A DNA stretch of 64,000 nucleotides from Rutstroemia sp. NJR-2017a BVV2 (taxonomy: Eukaryota > Ascomycota > Leotiomycetes > Helotiales > Rutstroemiaceae): positions 496,001-560,000 of the forward strand of contig NJPS01000032.1 in assembly GCA_002946415.1 (NCBI GenBank), given 5' to 3'. A program made the position numbers and the translations under genes. Below are positions 1-10,108 of this stretch, in pieces. Numbering within the stretch: position 1 is the first letter of the stretch; the number at the start of each line of letters is the position of its first letter. The notes beneath the pieces were generated by a model. The model saw nothing but the letters and a program-made list of their open reading frames with translations. It was not told where the DNA came from and made no database searches.

Positions 1-2
1 AA

Positions 3-3000
3 GATATGATGATGGTCATCGAGACCTTCACGAAGCCACAAGTTGATCCCTCTGATCGTACTGGATTCTGGGATAAAATTCGTCTCAGTTTCCATTCTGC
101 GGTCACTGTTGCATGGAAAGGTGATGGAGATGTCCATCTCATGCTGAAGGGTACTCGGGATCCGTACGAAGTCACCGGAAATGGAGCCGGTTTCCTCATG
201 TGTTGGCGGAACGATGTGCGGTGGAGTCTATGCCGCGATGATGATCCTCGCAAATTCATGACCGTGGACAGTGGCGAGTGTATTCTTGCTATACCCGATT
301 TCAGTCATCAAGCTCGTGCCACTGCAAACGAGCAAACCGACAACGACAGTGTCATCAGCGCGGATAGTTTCAGGCGCGGAGCTACATTCAAAAAAGTCGT
401 CATGAAACTTTCAGGCAATGTTCAGTGGCTTGCTGGTCTGATGTTCGAGCGAGATCTGGACGATGGAACCCGATCCTTTGACTTTGCGCCACATTACAAT
501 GTCATTCTGAAAGAGCCTCAGTACTGCAAGGGACCGCCTGGGAAGGAATACGATGCATTCAGAGGCTTCCGCAGTCATCATATCCATATGTCGATTGCTG
601 TCAAAGCACCAGTCGATCGTGAGTGGTCGGTCTCAAATACTGAACCATCGAGGAGTTACAATACCGTGCATCTGACCCCTCGATTCTTCACGCATTTCTT
701 CGCATGGTGGTCGATGTTCGACGGTACTATGGCGTTACCAATCCGTCAAGGTGATTTGTGGCCTGGCATTGAGAAGTCGAGCAAGAAATTCGGCAGACAT
801 CTTGCCACCATCAAGTACAACTTACTTCTCGCGCCTCTGTTCCTAAGTCATATCTACAAGCACAAAGATGCTGAAGATTACTCCGAGGATGTTGTGTCTG
901 CTACCGGTCTGAAAATGAGGCTGGATAGCTTCATGCTTGATATGCATCAACGGAGGGAAGAATTCAGTACCCAAGACAAGGGTCTAGGAACTCAGACCAC
1001 AACTAGCGGCATAAAGTTGCATCAAGCTCAATTAGATTTATTGTCTGCAGATATTCGTGCTGTTTCCGCTAGTATCGCAGGTACTACCCCCGAAGATCTT
1101 CAACGCGCATCTGCTCCTACTCTCATATCCCAGTCGGAGCGTGGTGCTACCGATTTGTCTCATTTCGAGATACCCGACAACGACTTCAGCTGGATAGACA
1201 TGGATGATTTCGTTGAGCTAGATTGGATACTTCCATCTGAAGCAAACCCGGAGACTAAAATTATGCCGCTAGCATTTGCTCCTCGATTCACATATTTCCG
1301 ACAAACCGATCCTGGTGACAACTTCGCTGGCGATCAAAAGAGGGCCAGTGATTTCGGTCATGAGCCGACACATTTCTGCATCATGAGCAAAGACGATGAT
1401 CCGCGCCGAGTACAGTGTCAGCTAATCGAGGATCGTTTGGTTCAACTAGATCAACAAATTGATGATCATACTCAAGCGCTTGAGTCGGCAGAATGGGCGT
1501 ATATGCAAGATCAAGGGAATGCTCAACTCAAAGCTCAGTATGAGCAGCTAATGATTCATGGCCCGGTCTTGCATAACAAGAAGCTCTTTTTAGAATCCAT
1601 GAAGCATCGTATGGCTCTACGCGTTCACACCAACAACAAGCGTGCAGTTCCTGACGGCGATGCCGATGTGGACAGTGATGGCGAGGACCCATCTCTAAAC
1701 GAATCTAATCCTGTAACAGAGGGTATGGACAGTTCTCCCTCAGGCGATTTTGTCAGCGATTTCAATAATCGTTTCGTCATTCACAACATGCAAATGAAGT
1801 GGAACAATTTATTGCGAAATATCATCCTCCGATATATCCATCAAGTCAGTCAGAGACGTGGGTTTGTTTATTATCTATCACGCCGAGCTGTCAAATTTAT
1901 CCTCGACATTGTTGAGGAGCAAAATAAGGCCAAAAATGCTCGTCCAACAACTGCACAGGCGGGTAATGCTTCGACAAGGTCTAGATCCAGCTCACCAACT
2001 CCCGAGGGTTTCCACGAAGAAGCTGATTCCAAGGAGGTTGAAGACCGTATCAACGAGCTTCTTGCTGATGGGAAGAATTTCGTCAATGCTGATGATCCTC
2101 AGGCTAACGAATCAGCCCCTCGGGTATCCACTGACCATCTGGATGCCAATATTGCTTCTGATTTCGAGCCACAGAACAGTTATCTTCTGCGGCTCATTGC
2201 ACCTCAAATTCAACTGCAAAGTGAAAAGAATCCGAAATCCGTAGTGATGGTAACTGCCAAAGGAATGGAACTCAAAGTCGTTGAAGTCATGGATAAAAAC
2301 CGCATATTCGACGATGTCAGTGGTCTTGTTCAGCGTCGCTTCTCTGTCGAGATGGACAGTACTCAGTTTTTCGTTACTCACCAAAAGCGATTCATGGCAC
2401 AGTTGCAGTCCTTGTATTCGGCAAGTCATTATGGAACTCCTGCTGGGTCTATTTGGCCTCCATGGGTACCTATGGAAGTTATGTTCGATTTCCACGTCGA
2501 TCCTTTCGGCTTCAAACGTGTTGTGCAGAAAACTTCCGCCAGTCTACGCTTTGACAAATACAACACTCTACGTCTAAAGTACAATGATGAGATCAGTGGC
2601 GATTCGGGCAATCCATCTAGTCTCAACGGCATGGAGAGTCGTATCGATCATCTCTGGGTTGAGTTCCCCAAGATTCAAGCCCTGTGTAACTCGTCACAAT
2701 ATTATGCCATGTATATCATTGTGCTAGACCTACTCATGTACAGCGAGCCACTTGAGAAGACTCGTAATGAGCGACTGGAAAAGATCATGCTTGCCTCTGA
2801 CTTTAGCGACCTGAGAGGAGCCCCTGAGATGGTTATTCGTTTGCAAGAGCGGATTAGGCAGCTCGATGAACTCAAGACACAATTCCAAGTTCATTCGAAG
2901 TCACTCGATAAGAAAGGTTGGGAAGATAGGCTCATTCTTGATAGAGATCTCGCAAGCTGTGAAGATGAGTTGTTCTTTATGATGAAGGCAATTACCACAT

Positions 3001-4916
3001 CTCAACGCAAATATGATGGATCTCAGAGTAGCGGTTTACTGCGATGGAATATTTCATCTAACCAGATCGTATGGCATTTGATTCGCGACAACAATGAACC
3101 TCTTATGGAATTCCAGCTTCAACGTGCTGAGTACGACCGTACTGACAACTCCGATGGGTCGCATATCAATCTTGTACAGATTGGAAAAATTGTTGGATTG
3201 AATCTTATGCCCGATGCCATTTATCCAGAAATGTTTGCACCATACACTGACGGAGAACGAGGTGCTTTCAATGAAGGAGGAAATCAACAGATGTTAAGAG
3301 TTTACTGGTACATGCTCGAAGCTATTGCTGGTATACCAGTGATGGACCACTTCGAAGTCAACCTCTTTCCTATGAAGATTCAACTTGAGCACGAAGTTGG
3401 AAAGAGACTGTTCGAATACATGTTCCCTGATCATAACGAAGAAAAGTCAAACGGAGCACCTAAGAATAAGTCACCATTCATGGTCAAGTCCATGATGCCA
3501 GTGAATGATGAGGACGAGGATGACGACACAACAGCGAGCAATTCCATCAACCTTCACATAACTGATGTTGACAAGCATGACTCTTCTTCAAGCACAAGAG
3601 CTGGATCATTGGAACTTCGACTACACCCAACAATGAATTCAGAACAGCCTCGACCCTCAACCGCCATGTCAACTAAAAGCAAAGCCGGTAGCATATTCTC
3701 CGGTTACAGTGGGGACAGCAGTCACTTCCGCCTCTTCCAATCTAACAAAGGATCCCTCGCATCGCGCGCTTCATCCTCAAGAGGCCTCAGCAAGAAGCCT
3801 TCCCTCGAGAACCTCCATTCTGGTTTCGCCCGACCAACTATCGGTCGCGTCTCAACTAACGCATCCAATTCCGACTCGCTCTCCATCAACGACGAAGCAA
3901 AAGCCAAACGGTTCGGTATGCACCGGAACGGCAGACGTCACAGCAAGGCAAAGCCCTCGGACGACCTTACCAAAATGATGTCCCGCGCCTCAAACTACAT
4001 GACTCTTGCGTACGTCAAGATTCCCAGCGTGGTGCTCTGTCTCAGCTATAAGGGCAAAGGCGACCGCAATCTCGAAGATGTACACGATTTCGTGTTCCGT
4101 CTTCCCATGATCGAGTACCGGAATAAGACATGGTCGAACCTGGACCTCGCTCTCGCGCTGAAAAAGGACGTCATTCGTGCACTGATTTCCCATACCGGTG
4201 CAATTATTGGGAATAAGTTCAGTAAACATCGTCCTTCTGTCGCGCAGCAGAATCGGCTGAGAGAATTGGCTACCAGTAGTGTGGTTCTTACACCTTCTAT
4301 GAATGAGGATCCATATGAGCATAGCGATACAAGTGACACATACGCTACGAGTCCAACCGAAACCCGCAGCATAAACACCCGCAATCGTGACTCGGAGTCG
4401 CAATCCCGATCGAAAAGCCCAAGACGTTCGTTCGCAAGCAGTAGGACTGGCGTCGAGGCGCTAGCTTCAGGCTCGTCAAGTGTTTATTCGGGACATTCGG
4501 CGCCTCCTACTTCGTCTTCTGGGAGAGCGCACTATGCGCCGAGTTTTACGATGACGCCGGCGAATCGCGACGAGGATAATGATGCCAGGAGTCTGAGACC
4601 GGTGTCTAGGAGTGGTAGTGCGATTGGGTTGGGGGTGTTTGAGGAAGGTAGGAATGTGGCGGGTCAGTTTATGGCGAGTACGTTGGGGAGGTTGAAGAAG
4701 AGGGATGGGTTTGGGATTGGAGGACCAGGGGGGAATAGAGAGGGATTGGGGAGTAGAGATGGGATGGGGAGTAGAGATGGGGTGGGAAGTAGAGATGGGA
4801 ACGGGAGGGATGGGCTTGGGAGCAGAGATGGGAGGGATGAGTCGGCTATTGTGGATGACGATGACACGAGGAGTGTAAGGAAACCGAGGAGCTTGTTGGG
4901 GAAGAGATTATCTTGA
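3..4916 (+). CDS. FMP27: FMP27/BLTP2 (Hobbit/SABRE-like) bridge-like lipid transfer protein, C-terminal part
   Basis: The reading frame is already open at the left edge, so the N-terminal part lies outside the window. About 1,637 residues are visible. The Fmp27 family hallmarks occur in order: a GFWDK block about residue 20 followed by a long conserved stretch, and a WPPW block about residue 815 (SIWPPWVPMEVMFDFHVDPF). A conserved stretch near residues 1335-1400 (YMTLAYVKIPSVVLCLSYKG) comes just before a low-complexity tail. Known for the family: very long rod-like proteins with a hydrophobic groove that move lipids at ER-plasma membrane contacts. Coiled-coil-like segments lie between the blocks. 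The last ~300 residues are Ser/Arg/Gly-rich and end in short GSRDG repeats, which are unlikely to be part of the transfer groove. No intron is seen in the visible part. The gene converges on the M20 gene downstream. Family assignment is firm; function is by homology. Confidence 0.93.
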   Translation, partial: DMMMVIETFTKPQVDPSDRTGFWDKIRLSFHSAVTVAWKGDGDVHLMLKGTRDPYEVTGNGAGFLMCWRNDVRWSLCRDDDPRKFMTVDSGECILAIPDFSHQARATANEQTDNDSVISADSFRRGATFKKVVMKLSGNVQWLAGLMFERDLDDGTRSFDFAPHYNVILKEPQYCKGPPGKEYDAFRGFRSHHIHMSIAVKAPVDREWSVSNTEPSRSYNTVHLTPRFFTHFFAWWSMFDGTMALPIRQGDLWPGIEKSSKKFGRHLATIKYNLLLAPLFLSHIYKHKDAEDYSEDVVSATGLKMRLDSFMLDMHQRREEFSTQDKGLGTQTTTSGIKLHQAQLDLLSADIRAVSASIAGTTPEDLQRASAPTLISQSERGATDLSHFEIPDNDFSWIDMDDFVELDWILPSEANPETKIMPLAFAPRFTYFRQTDPGDNFAGDQKRASDFGHEPTHFCIMSKDDDPRRVQCQLIEDRLVQLDQQIDDHTQALESAEWAYMQDQGNAQLKAQYEQLMIHGPVLHNKKLFLESMKHRMALRVHTNNKRAVPDGDADVDSDGEDPSLNESNPVTEGMDSSPSGDFVSDFNNRFVIHNMQMKWNNLLRNIILRYIHQVSQRRGFVYYLSRRAVKFILDIVEEQNKAKNARPTTAQAGNASTRSRSSSPTPEGFHEEADSKEVEDRINELLADGKNFVNADDPQANESAPRVSTDHLDANIASDFEPQNSYLLRLIAPQIQLQSEKNPKSVVMVTAKGMELKVVEVMDKNRIFDDVSGLVQRRFSVEMDSTQFFVTHQKRFMAQLQSLYSASHYGTPAGSIWPPWVPMEVMFDFHVDPFGFKRVVQKTSASLRFDKYNTLRLKYNDEISGDSGNPSSLNGMESRIDHLWVEFPKIQALCNSSQYYAMYIIVLDLLMYSEPLEKTRNERLEKIMLASDFSDLRGAPEMVIRLQERIRQLDELKTQFQVHSKSLDKKGWEDRLILDRDLASCEDELFFMMKAITTSQRKYDGSQSSGLLRWNISSNQIVWHLIRDNNEPLMEFQLQRAEYDRTDNSDGSHINLVQIGKIVGLNLMPDAIYPEMFAPYTDGERGAFNEGGNQQMLRVYWYMLEAIAGIPVMDHFEVNLFPMKIQLEHEVGKRLFEYMFPDHNEEKSNGAPKNKSPFMVKSMMPVNDEDEDDDTTASNSINLHITDVDKHDSSSSTRAGSLELRLHPTMNSEQPRPSTAMSTKSKAGSIFSGYSGDSSHFRLFQSNKGSLASRASSSRGLSKKPSLENLHSGFARPTIGRVSTNASNSDSLSINDEAKAKRFGMHRNGRRHSKAKPSDDLTKMMSRASNYMTLAYVKIPSVVLCLSYKGKGDRNLEDVHDFVFRLPMIEYRNKTWSNLDLALALKKDVIRALISHTGAIIGNKFSKHRPSVAQQNRLRELATSSVVLTPSMNEDPYEHSDTSDTYATSPTETRSINTRNRDSESQSRSKSPRRSFASSRTGVEALASGSSSVYSGHSAPPTSSSGRAHYAPSFTMTPANRDEDNDARSLRPVSRSGSAIGLGVFEEGRNVAGQFMASTLGRLKKRDGFGIGGPGGNREGLGSRDGMGSRDGVGSRDGNGRDGLGSRDGRDESAIVDDDDTRSVRKPRSLLGKRLS
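4747..4840 (+). repeat. In-frame ~18-bp minisatellite coding for GSRDG units
   Basis: A G/A-rich unit reading roughly GGGGAGTAGAGATGGGAT recurs about five times with drift. It encodes GSRDGM/GSRDGV/GSRDGN-type units in the C-terminal tail of the FMP27-like protein. Unit length is a multiple of three, so copy-number changes keep the frame. Confidence 0.8.
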
Positions 4917-5597
4917 TTTCCTCATGGTAGACTTTGGTTGTTCTCTGTTGAAGTTTTCTTTTCTTGAGTGGTTTTGTTCGTTTCTTGGTTGTCTTCATCT
5001 CTCATTATCTTATAAGATTTAGTGAAAGCAGGCAGAGAAAGAGATGAGAGGGAAGACAAGAGATGAGAAACTTAACATGCACATATGCATTGCGAAGGCG
5101 TTTCTAGAACGTCGTCGACTAGGGGGTTTTTTTCTCGGGAGCGTTCCGGGGCGGTGGGCTGGGATGGAAAGGTTCAGGTGGATAGGATGGGGATGGGGAT
5201 ATTGGTTTCTGGGTACATATTGCAGTTACAGAGAGCTAGGAGGCGGCATTTCGGCGAGGGATAGATCGTTGGAGGGGATGGCATGGAAGGGTAAAAGTTA
5301 TAATTAGATAGATGGTATAGGGTCTCAGCGTGGGGAATTAACGATGTTTTCGGGATGGGGAAGGGGAGGGGCACGGAAAGGGTGTAATATAGACAGGATG
5401 CAAAAAAACAGATACAGATACAGAAATGGACACATATATTCACAACACATATACATGATAATTGGAGCATTCGACAGGTGGACAGGTTATTTTCATGAAC
5501 CAATGTGAACTTGTATATTTATAGTCGTTTACAATGAGATAGGGCTAACATTAAACTCAGACCGCAAATTTAAATAGTATTATATATTGCTAATGTT
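4917..5597. other. Convergent intergenic spacer
   Basis: This lies between the 3' ends of the FMP27-like gene (+) and the M20 gene (-). It presumably holds both 3' UTRs. Short ORFs here have no recognisable similarity. No RNA gene or repeat array is seen. Confidence 0.6.
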
Positions 5598-6881
5598 CTA
5601 TGAATCATGATGATCACCTCCATCGAAAAATTCCATTGCAGCTGCACAAAGAGCTTGAGGTCCAACTATCAAAGTAGGCTTCGCAACAGGCGCAAAAAAT
5701 GGTGAATGATTGCCAGGAATATATGTCCCATTCTTAACGTGATCGTCCCAAACATCTGGATCAACCCCTCCAATCACCCAGTAGACACTTGGTTTTCCCA
5801 CAGCAGTAGCCAGGATGGAGAAATCTTCACTAGCCATGTTTCCTCGATAATTAGGATCGAAGTCTTCCGCGAAGCCATTCTTGAATGTTTTCATTAACCT
5901 GTCTGTGCACTCTGGGTCATTTCTCGTGATGGGAAAGCCCGAGATCTGCTCGATGGTAGGTTCCTTCAGCGCGCCGCTTGCGTTGGCTTCTGCTTTTACG
6001 ATTCGTTCCATGGACGCTAATACTCTACCTCTAGTCTTTTCGTCCAGAGTCCGAATGTTCACCAGCATGGTTGCGTGAGCTGGAATGATGTTTTCTGTTT
6101 CCCCGGCTTTTATACTTCCTACTGTGACCACCGCAACTTCGTCTCTCGGATCGATTTCCCTACTGACGATTGTTTGCAGTCGTATAACAACCGATGCTGC
6201 CATGACCACCGGATCAATACTGTCCTGTGGCGCCGAACCATGCCCCCCACGCCCAAAAAACGTGATTTTAAACGAATCTCCAGCACTGAACACAACTCCA
6301 TGTCCTAACGCAACCGTTCCGGCACGAAACGCAAGGACATGTTGTCCCAACACCACATCCGGTATCGGAACCCCTAAAGTAGTATACAACCCATCATCCA
6401 CCATCGCCTGCGCCCCCTTACCACTCTCCTCCGCTGGTTGGAACACCAGAACCAGAGTCCCAGACCAGGAGTCTCGCACTGCGAGGAGATGATCCGCTGC
6501 CGCAAGCAGACTGACGATGTGGATGTCGTGCCCACAGGCATGCATCACGGGTTGCGTAATCCCGTTCTTATCGCGCTGCGTCGCTTTACTGGCATAGGGG
6601 AGGTCTGTTTGCTCAAGAACCGGGAGACCATCCATGTCCGCGCGCAGGAGAACGGTCGTCCCGGGGCCGTTCGCTAGGATGGCGGCGATTCCGTGTCCGC
6701 CGATTTTCTCGTGGATGGTGTATGCATTTGAGGAGCGGAGGTGCTGGGCTACGCGGGCGGCGGTGGCGGCTTCTTGGCCGGATAGCTCGGGGTTGGAGTG
6801 GAAGTCTTTGTAGAGAGATTCGTATTTGTCGAAGTCGAACTGCGGCAGTTTCCTGCGCTGGTGGTCGTCGGGGTGTGACAT
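5598..6881 (-). CDS. M20D-family amidohydrolase (aminoacylase/hippurate hydrolase-like)
   Basis: This is a 427-residue zinc-dependent amidohydrolase that hydrolyses N-acylated amino acids or similar amides. Visible M20D marks are the metal-binding HACGHD motif at residues 114-119, a preceding LLRADMDGLPV block, the FQPAEE(S/G) block with the catalytic Glu, the dimerisation-domain GRGGHGSAP motif, and a C-terminal MASEDFS metal-ligand motif. Length fits the family. The open frame extends 26 codons further upstream but only to a TTG; the first ATG (MSHPDDHQ) is the likely start. There is no signal peptide from that ATG, so a cytosolic location is inferred. No intron is needed. Substrate cannot be told from sequence; the related plant IAA-amino-acid hydrolases belong to the same family. 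It is divergent from the lipase gene across a 1.07-kb shared upstream region. Confidence 0.9.
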   Translation of the reverse strand: MSHPDDHQRRKLPQFDFDKYESLYKDFHSNPELSGQEAATAARVAQHLRSSNAYTIHEKIGGHGIAAILANGPGTTVLLRADMDGLPVLEQTDLPYASKATQRDKNGITQPVMHACGHDIHIVSLLAAADHLLAVRDSWSGTLVLVFQPAEESGKGAQAMVDDGLYTTLGVPIPDVVLGQHVLAFRAGTVALGHGVVFSAGDSFKITFFGRGGHGSAPQDSIDPVVMAASVVIRLQTIVSREIDPRDEVAVVTVGSIKAGETENIIPAHATMLVNIRTLDEKTRGRVLASMERIVKAEANASGALKEPTIEQISGFPITRNDPECTDRLMKTFKNGFAEDFDPNYRGNMASEDFSILATAVGKPSVYWVIGGVDPDVWDDHVKNGTYIPGNHSPFFAPVAKPTLIVGPQALCAAAMEFFDGGDHHDS

Positions 6882-7089
6882 CTTGGGGGAGGTAGAGGTT
6901 GACCAGGGTGCACTTGGATATGAGATTGCTGCTTTAGGAGCAGGATCTGGGGTCCTCAATGGATAAATCAGACCTAAGTGATCGAATGTCTTTCAACATC
7001 GAATCAAGCAAATACATGCAGCTACAAGTAAACGTCCGCATCCTTGAATCGTCATGCGGGGTCGTGAAGCTATCCATCAGCTGCCTGTG

Positions 7090-7099
7090 ATTGGCCAAT
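7090..7099. promoter_or_regulatory. Palindromic double CCAAT box
   Basis: The sequence ATTGGCCAAT presents a CCAAT box on both strands, about 210 bp upstream of the amidohydrolase ATG. CCAAT is the core of the fungal HAP/AnCF complex site. Binding is inference. Confidence 0.4.
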
Positions 7100-7868
7100 T
7101 TGTAACCACAGTGCAGTGCACCGGCTTCCGCACAGCCATTCCTCTTAATAGCTGGTAGCTTGCATAGGATTATCTAGACAATGTTTGAGCATTGATGGGT
7201 CCAATAATATGATGATCACGAAAATTTTCCCAACATTTGGCGTGATGTTGTTTGTTCGACATACAAGTTCCTAGAAAAGACGCTAACCACATTTCGTACG
7301 GGATATCCTCGGTATTACCGAGAAATGAACTACATCGTCTGCTCGACAGCCATTTTATTGATGCTCATTACGAGGAGCAGGCTTCTTCGTTTACAACGAG
7401 TTGTATGTGAAGTCTTCACCGCCGGGCACGGGTAGACAGTTATACCGGCACCTGCATTATCAACCAACCGGAGGTTTTCTATCCTGTCGGCCTCCTCCCG
7501 CATTCGCTGTCGCCTAATTCCGGGCCATGCAGCCCACTTGCCTTGCTCCTAGGCTTAGCGCTGATATCTACATCTGGAGTCAGAACTTACTGTACTTCAT
7601 ACCTAGGATCATAATGTATACTATGACCCCACTCTCTGCAAGATGGAACTACTAACTATAAATCGTATTCAAGTCAGCCGAAGCACGGATGAGATGACGG
7701 CCTCCGTGTGCGTTTGTGAGATGCGAGAACGTAAGGCGCTGACACTGTCACTCTCGGTATGACTGCTGAAGAAGATAATCCGATGCCACTGCCATGCAAG
7801 AGTATCCTGGTTATACTAGGCATTCACGTAATGCAATATTTTAGGTCAGCGAGAGGCTCTACTCGAAG

Positions 7869-7876
7869 TATATAAG
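7869..7876 (+). promoter_or_regulatory. TATA-like element upstream of the lipase gene
   Basis: TATATAAG lies 78 bp before the chosen lipase ATG, a distance that fits a TATA box with a short 5' UTR. A TATA box suits an inducible secreted enzyme. Confidence 0.45.
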
Positions 7877-7953
7877 CAAGAGTAAGACTGGTGCTTGGCC
7901 AAATTATTCTTCTCTCATCACGCATTCATACAATCTCTGAAGCTCCTACCGCA

Positions 7954-9216
7954 ATGAATCTCCTAACATACTCGTTGCTCTCTTTGAGCACACTCTTTAC
8001 CTCTACCCTAGCACTTCCTACAGCCTCACAGTCGACGCCTCTCCCTCCCTCTCAGGATCCTTTCTACACGGCGCCAGAAAACTACTCGTCTTCTGCACCT
8101 GGAACTGTTCTACGGTTCCGAGTCGCTCCCGGAAACCTCACATCAATATTCACCAACTGCTCCATCGCCTACAACATCGTCTACCGCACCACAAATAGTC
8201 TGTACCAACCATCCTGGGCCGTAACAACCCTCCTCGTCCCCTCAACCTCAAACAGCAGCGCCTTACTATCCTACCAAATCCCCTACAACACCGCCTCCGT
8301 CGACGCCTCCCCCTCCTACACCTTCTACACCGATGACCTCAGCTATCCCGATATCCCCGCAGCCCTCAGCCTCGGCTGGCTCGTCAACGTCCCCGACTTC
8401 GAAGGCCCGCTCGCCTCCTTCGCCGCCGGTGTCGAGGAAGGCCACGCCGTGCTGGACTCCATCCGAGCCGTGCTGTCTCTCTCCCACCGCATTGGCTTCT
8501 CCCCCAGCGTCCCTTACGCAATGTGGGGATATTCAGGTGGATCTATCGCTAGTGAATTCGCTGCCGAACTGCAAGTGCAGTATGCGCCTGAGATGAACTT
8601 CAGCGGAATGGCAATCGGCGGTCTGCCCGTGAAAGCACTCGACGTCCTGACTGCAGCCAGCAGCGGCATATGGGCAGGTTTGGTTCCTTCCGCTCTCCTG
8701 GGCATCACAGCGCAGTACCCCGATGCGAGGAACTACCTCCTCAGCAGACTCAAGCCCACAGGCCTATTCAACGCAACTGGATTCCTCCTCGCGCAAAACT
8801 TCTCCAACGCAGACGCACTCACTTACTACCAGAACCAAACCATCTGGGACTACTTCCTCAACGGCTCCGCAGACATACTCGATGCGCCGGTGATGCAGAA
8901 AATCATCTACCGCGACTGCATGATGGGGTATCACGGCGTGCCGCAGATGCCGATGTTGGTGTATCAAGCGGTGGCGGACGAGCTCGCGCCGATTGCGAAT
9001 ACGGATGCGCTGGTGGATCGCTACTGTGGAGTTGGGACGAATGTTTTGTATCAGAGGAATACGATCGGTGGGCATTTGGCGGAGTATGTTAATGGGGATG
9101 AGGGGGCGTTTGAGTGGTTGGGAGCGGTGCTGGATGGGAGTTATGCGGGGAAGTATAGGGTGGAGGGGTGTACGGTGCAGAATGTTGCGATTAATGTGAC
9201 GTCGTCGCCTGAGTAG
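7954..9216 (+). CDS. Secreted triacylglycerol lipase (secretory LIP family)
   Basis: This is a 420-residue serine esterase of the fungal secretory lipase family (Candida LIP-like). The ATG at 7954 gives a clean signal peptide (MNLLTYSLLSLSTLFTSTLA), while the longer frame would begin with GTG. The nucleophile elbow GYSGG is at residues 192-196 with Ser194. A later ADELAP segment and a GGHLAEY segment fit the catalytic Asp and His. Several N-x-S/T sequons suggest glycosylation. There is no intron. Codon use in the middle is C-rich at third positions (8200-8500) compared with neighbours. It most likely hydrolyses external triglycerides or esters. It sits between housekeeping genes and is not in a cluster. 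Confidence 0.88.
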   Translation: MNLLTYSLLSLSTLFTSTLALPTASQSTPLPPSQDPFYTAPENYSSSAPGTVLRFRVAPGNLTSIFTNCSIAYNIVYRTTNSLYQPSWAVTTLLVPSTSNSSALLSYQIPYNTASVDASPSYTFYTDDLSYPDIPAALSLGWLVNVPDFEGPLASFAAGVEEGHAVLDSIRAVLSLSHRIGFSPSVPYAMWGYSGGSIASEFAAELQVQYAPEMNFSGMAIGGLPVKALDVLTAASSGIWAGLVPSALLGITAQYPDARNYLLSRLKPTGLFNATGFLLAQNFSNADALTYYQNQTIWDYFLNGSADILDAPVMQKIIYRDCMMGYHGVPQMPMLVYQAVADELAPIANTDALVDRYCGVGTNVLYQRNTIGGHLAEYVNGDEGAFEWLGAVLDGSYAGKYRVEGCTVQNVAINVTSSPE

Positions 9217-10108
9217 TGATCTGGATGTAGGTGTTTGTTTGGGGTGGGGGGGAAGGAGGGGGTCTTCAAAACTAAAAGGGGGGAGCAAATTATGTCAGAG
9301 ACTGTTGGGACGAGTGGCAAAGCGCATTCACTTGTACTGGAGGTAATCTCCACCACTTTTAAGTGAATGGAATTTGTAATTAGTCTACAGCATTGCACCA
9401 TTTCTGGTGCATATAATAAGGGCTGCAATGCCCACCCAGAATGAGAAGAAAACATGCATCATCAACAGTCATTTCGGCCACTTCCTAGTAGTGGGTAAGG
9501 TGACAACTAACCTGATACATACCAACAGAGACCAACCAACATCAATGTACCAACTAGACTCCGAATTAAATTTTTTCTTTTTTCTATGTAATCTATCAAT
9601 CATGTTTATCTAATTCTACGAATCTGAACACGATCTTAGGAATCCAAAATCTCTAAGCAAATCTCCATCAACGCCTGCGAGGATTCCTCTAGGCTACTAC
9701 TACTGATATAGTATTTGAACAATGAAACCTGCTTCCCCCAACCGCTCCCTTCTTTCTCTCCTTTCACGAATTCGAGTTCTTGGGGTTTGTTCTTGAACAC
9801 TATACCAATTGATTACTATTAACCCGTCAGCGTCAGCGTGCGCGTAGAACTCGAACAATACTGATCCAACATAGGATTCAGGGCTCCTTCTGCAGTGTAG
9901 TTGATGAATTATTTCACCCACCCCACCCCCTGGTAATGGATTTGATTTCCACACCAATGTCCAGGAAAAGGGAGGCGAGCTCCAATAGCAGGGAAGCAAA
10001 TGAATTATTATATATTGCCAACTCCAAAATACCACTAGATCCTATCTCCCACCTCAACTTCCACCAGTCTACCACCTCTATCCCTATTATCCAATCCCTC
10101 CAAACCCA
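9217..10108. other. Convergent intergenic spacer
   Basis: This lies between the lipase and DNA ligase IV 3' ends. It contains A/T-rich stretches and short ORFs without recognisable similarity. It is probably 3' UTR sequence. Confidence 0.55.

Larger units (their letters stand above)
6882..7953. other. Divergent promoter region (amidohydrolase / lipase)
   Basis: This 1.07-kb spacer separates two divergently transcribed genes. It carries a double CCAAT palindrome (7090-7099) and a TATA-like element near the lipase end. No convincing ORF or RNA gene is seen. Confidence 0.6.
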
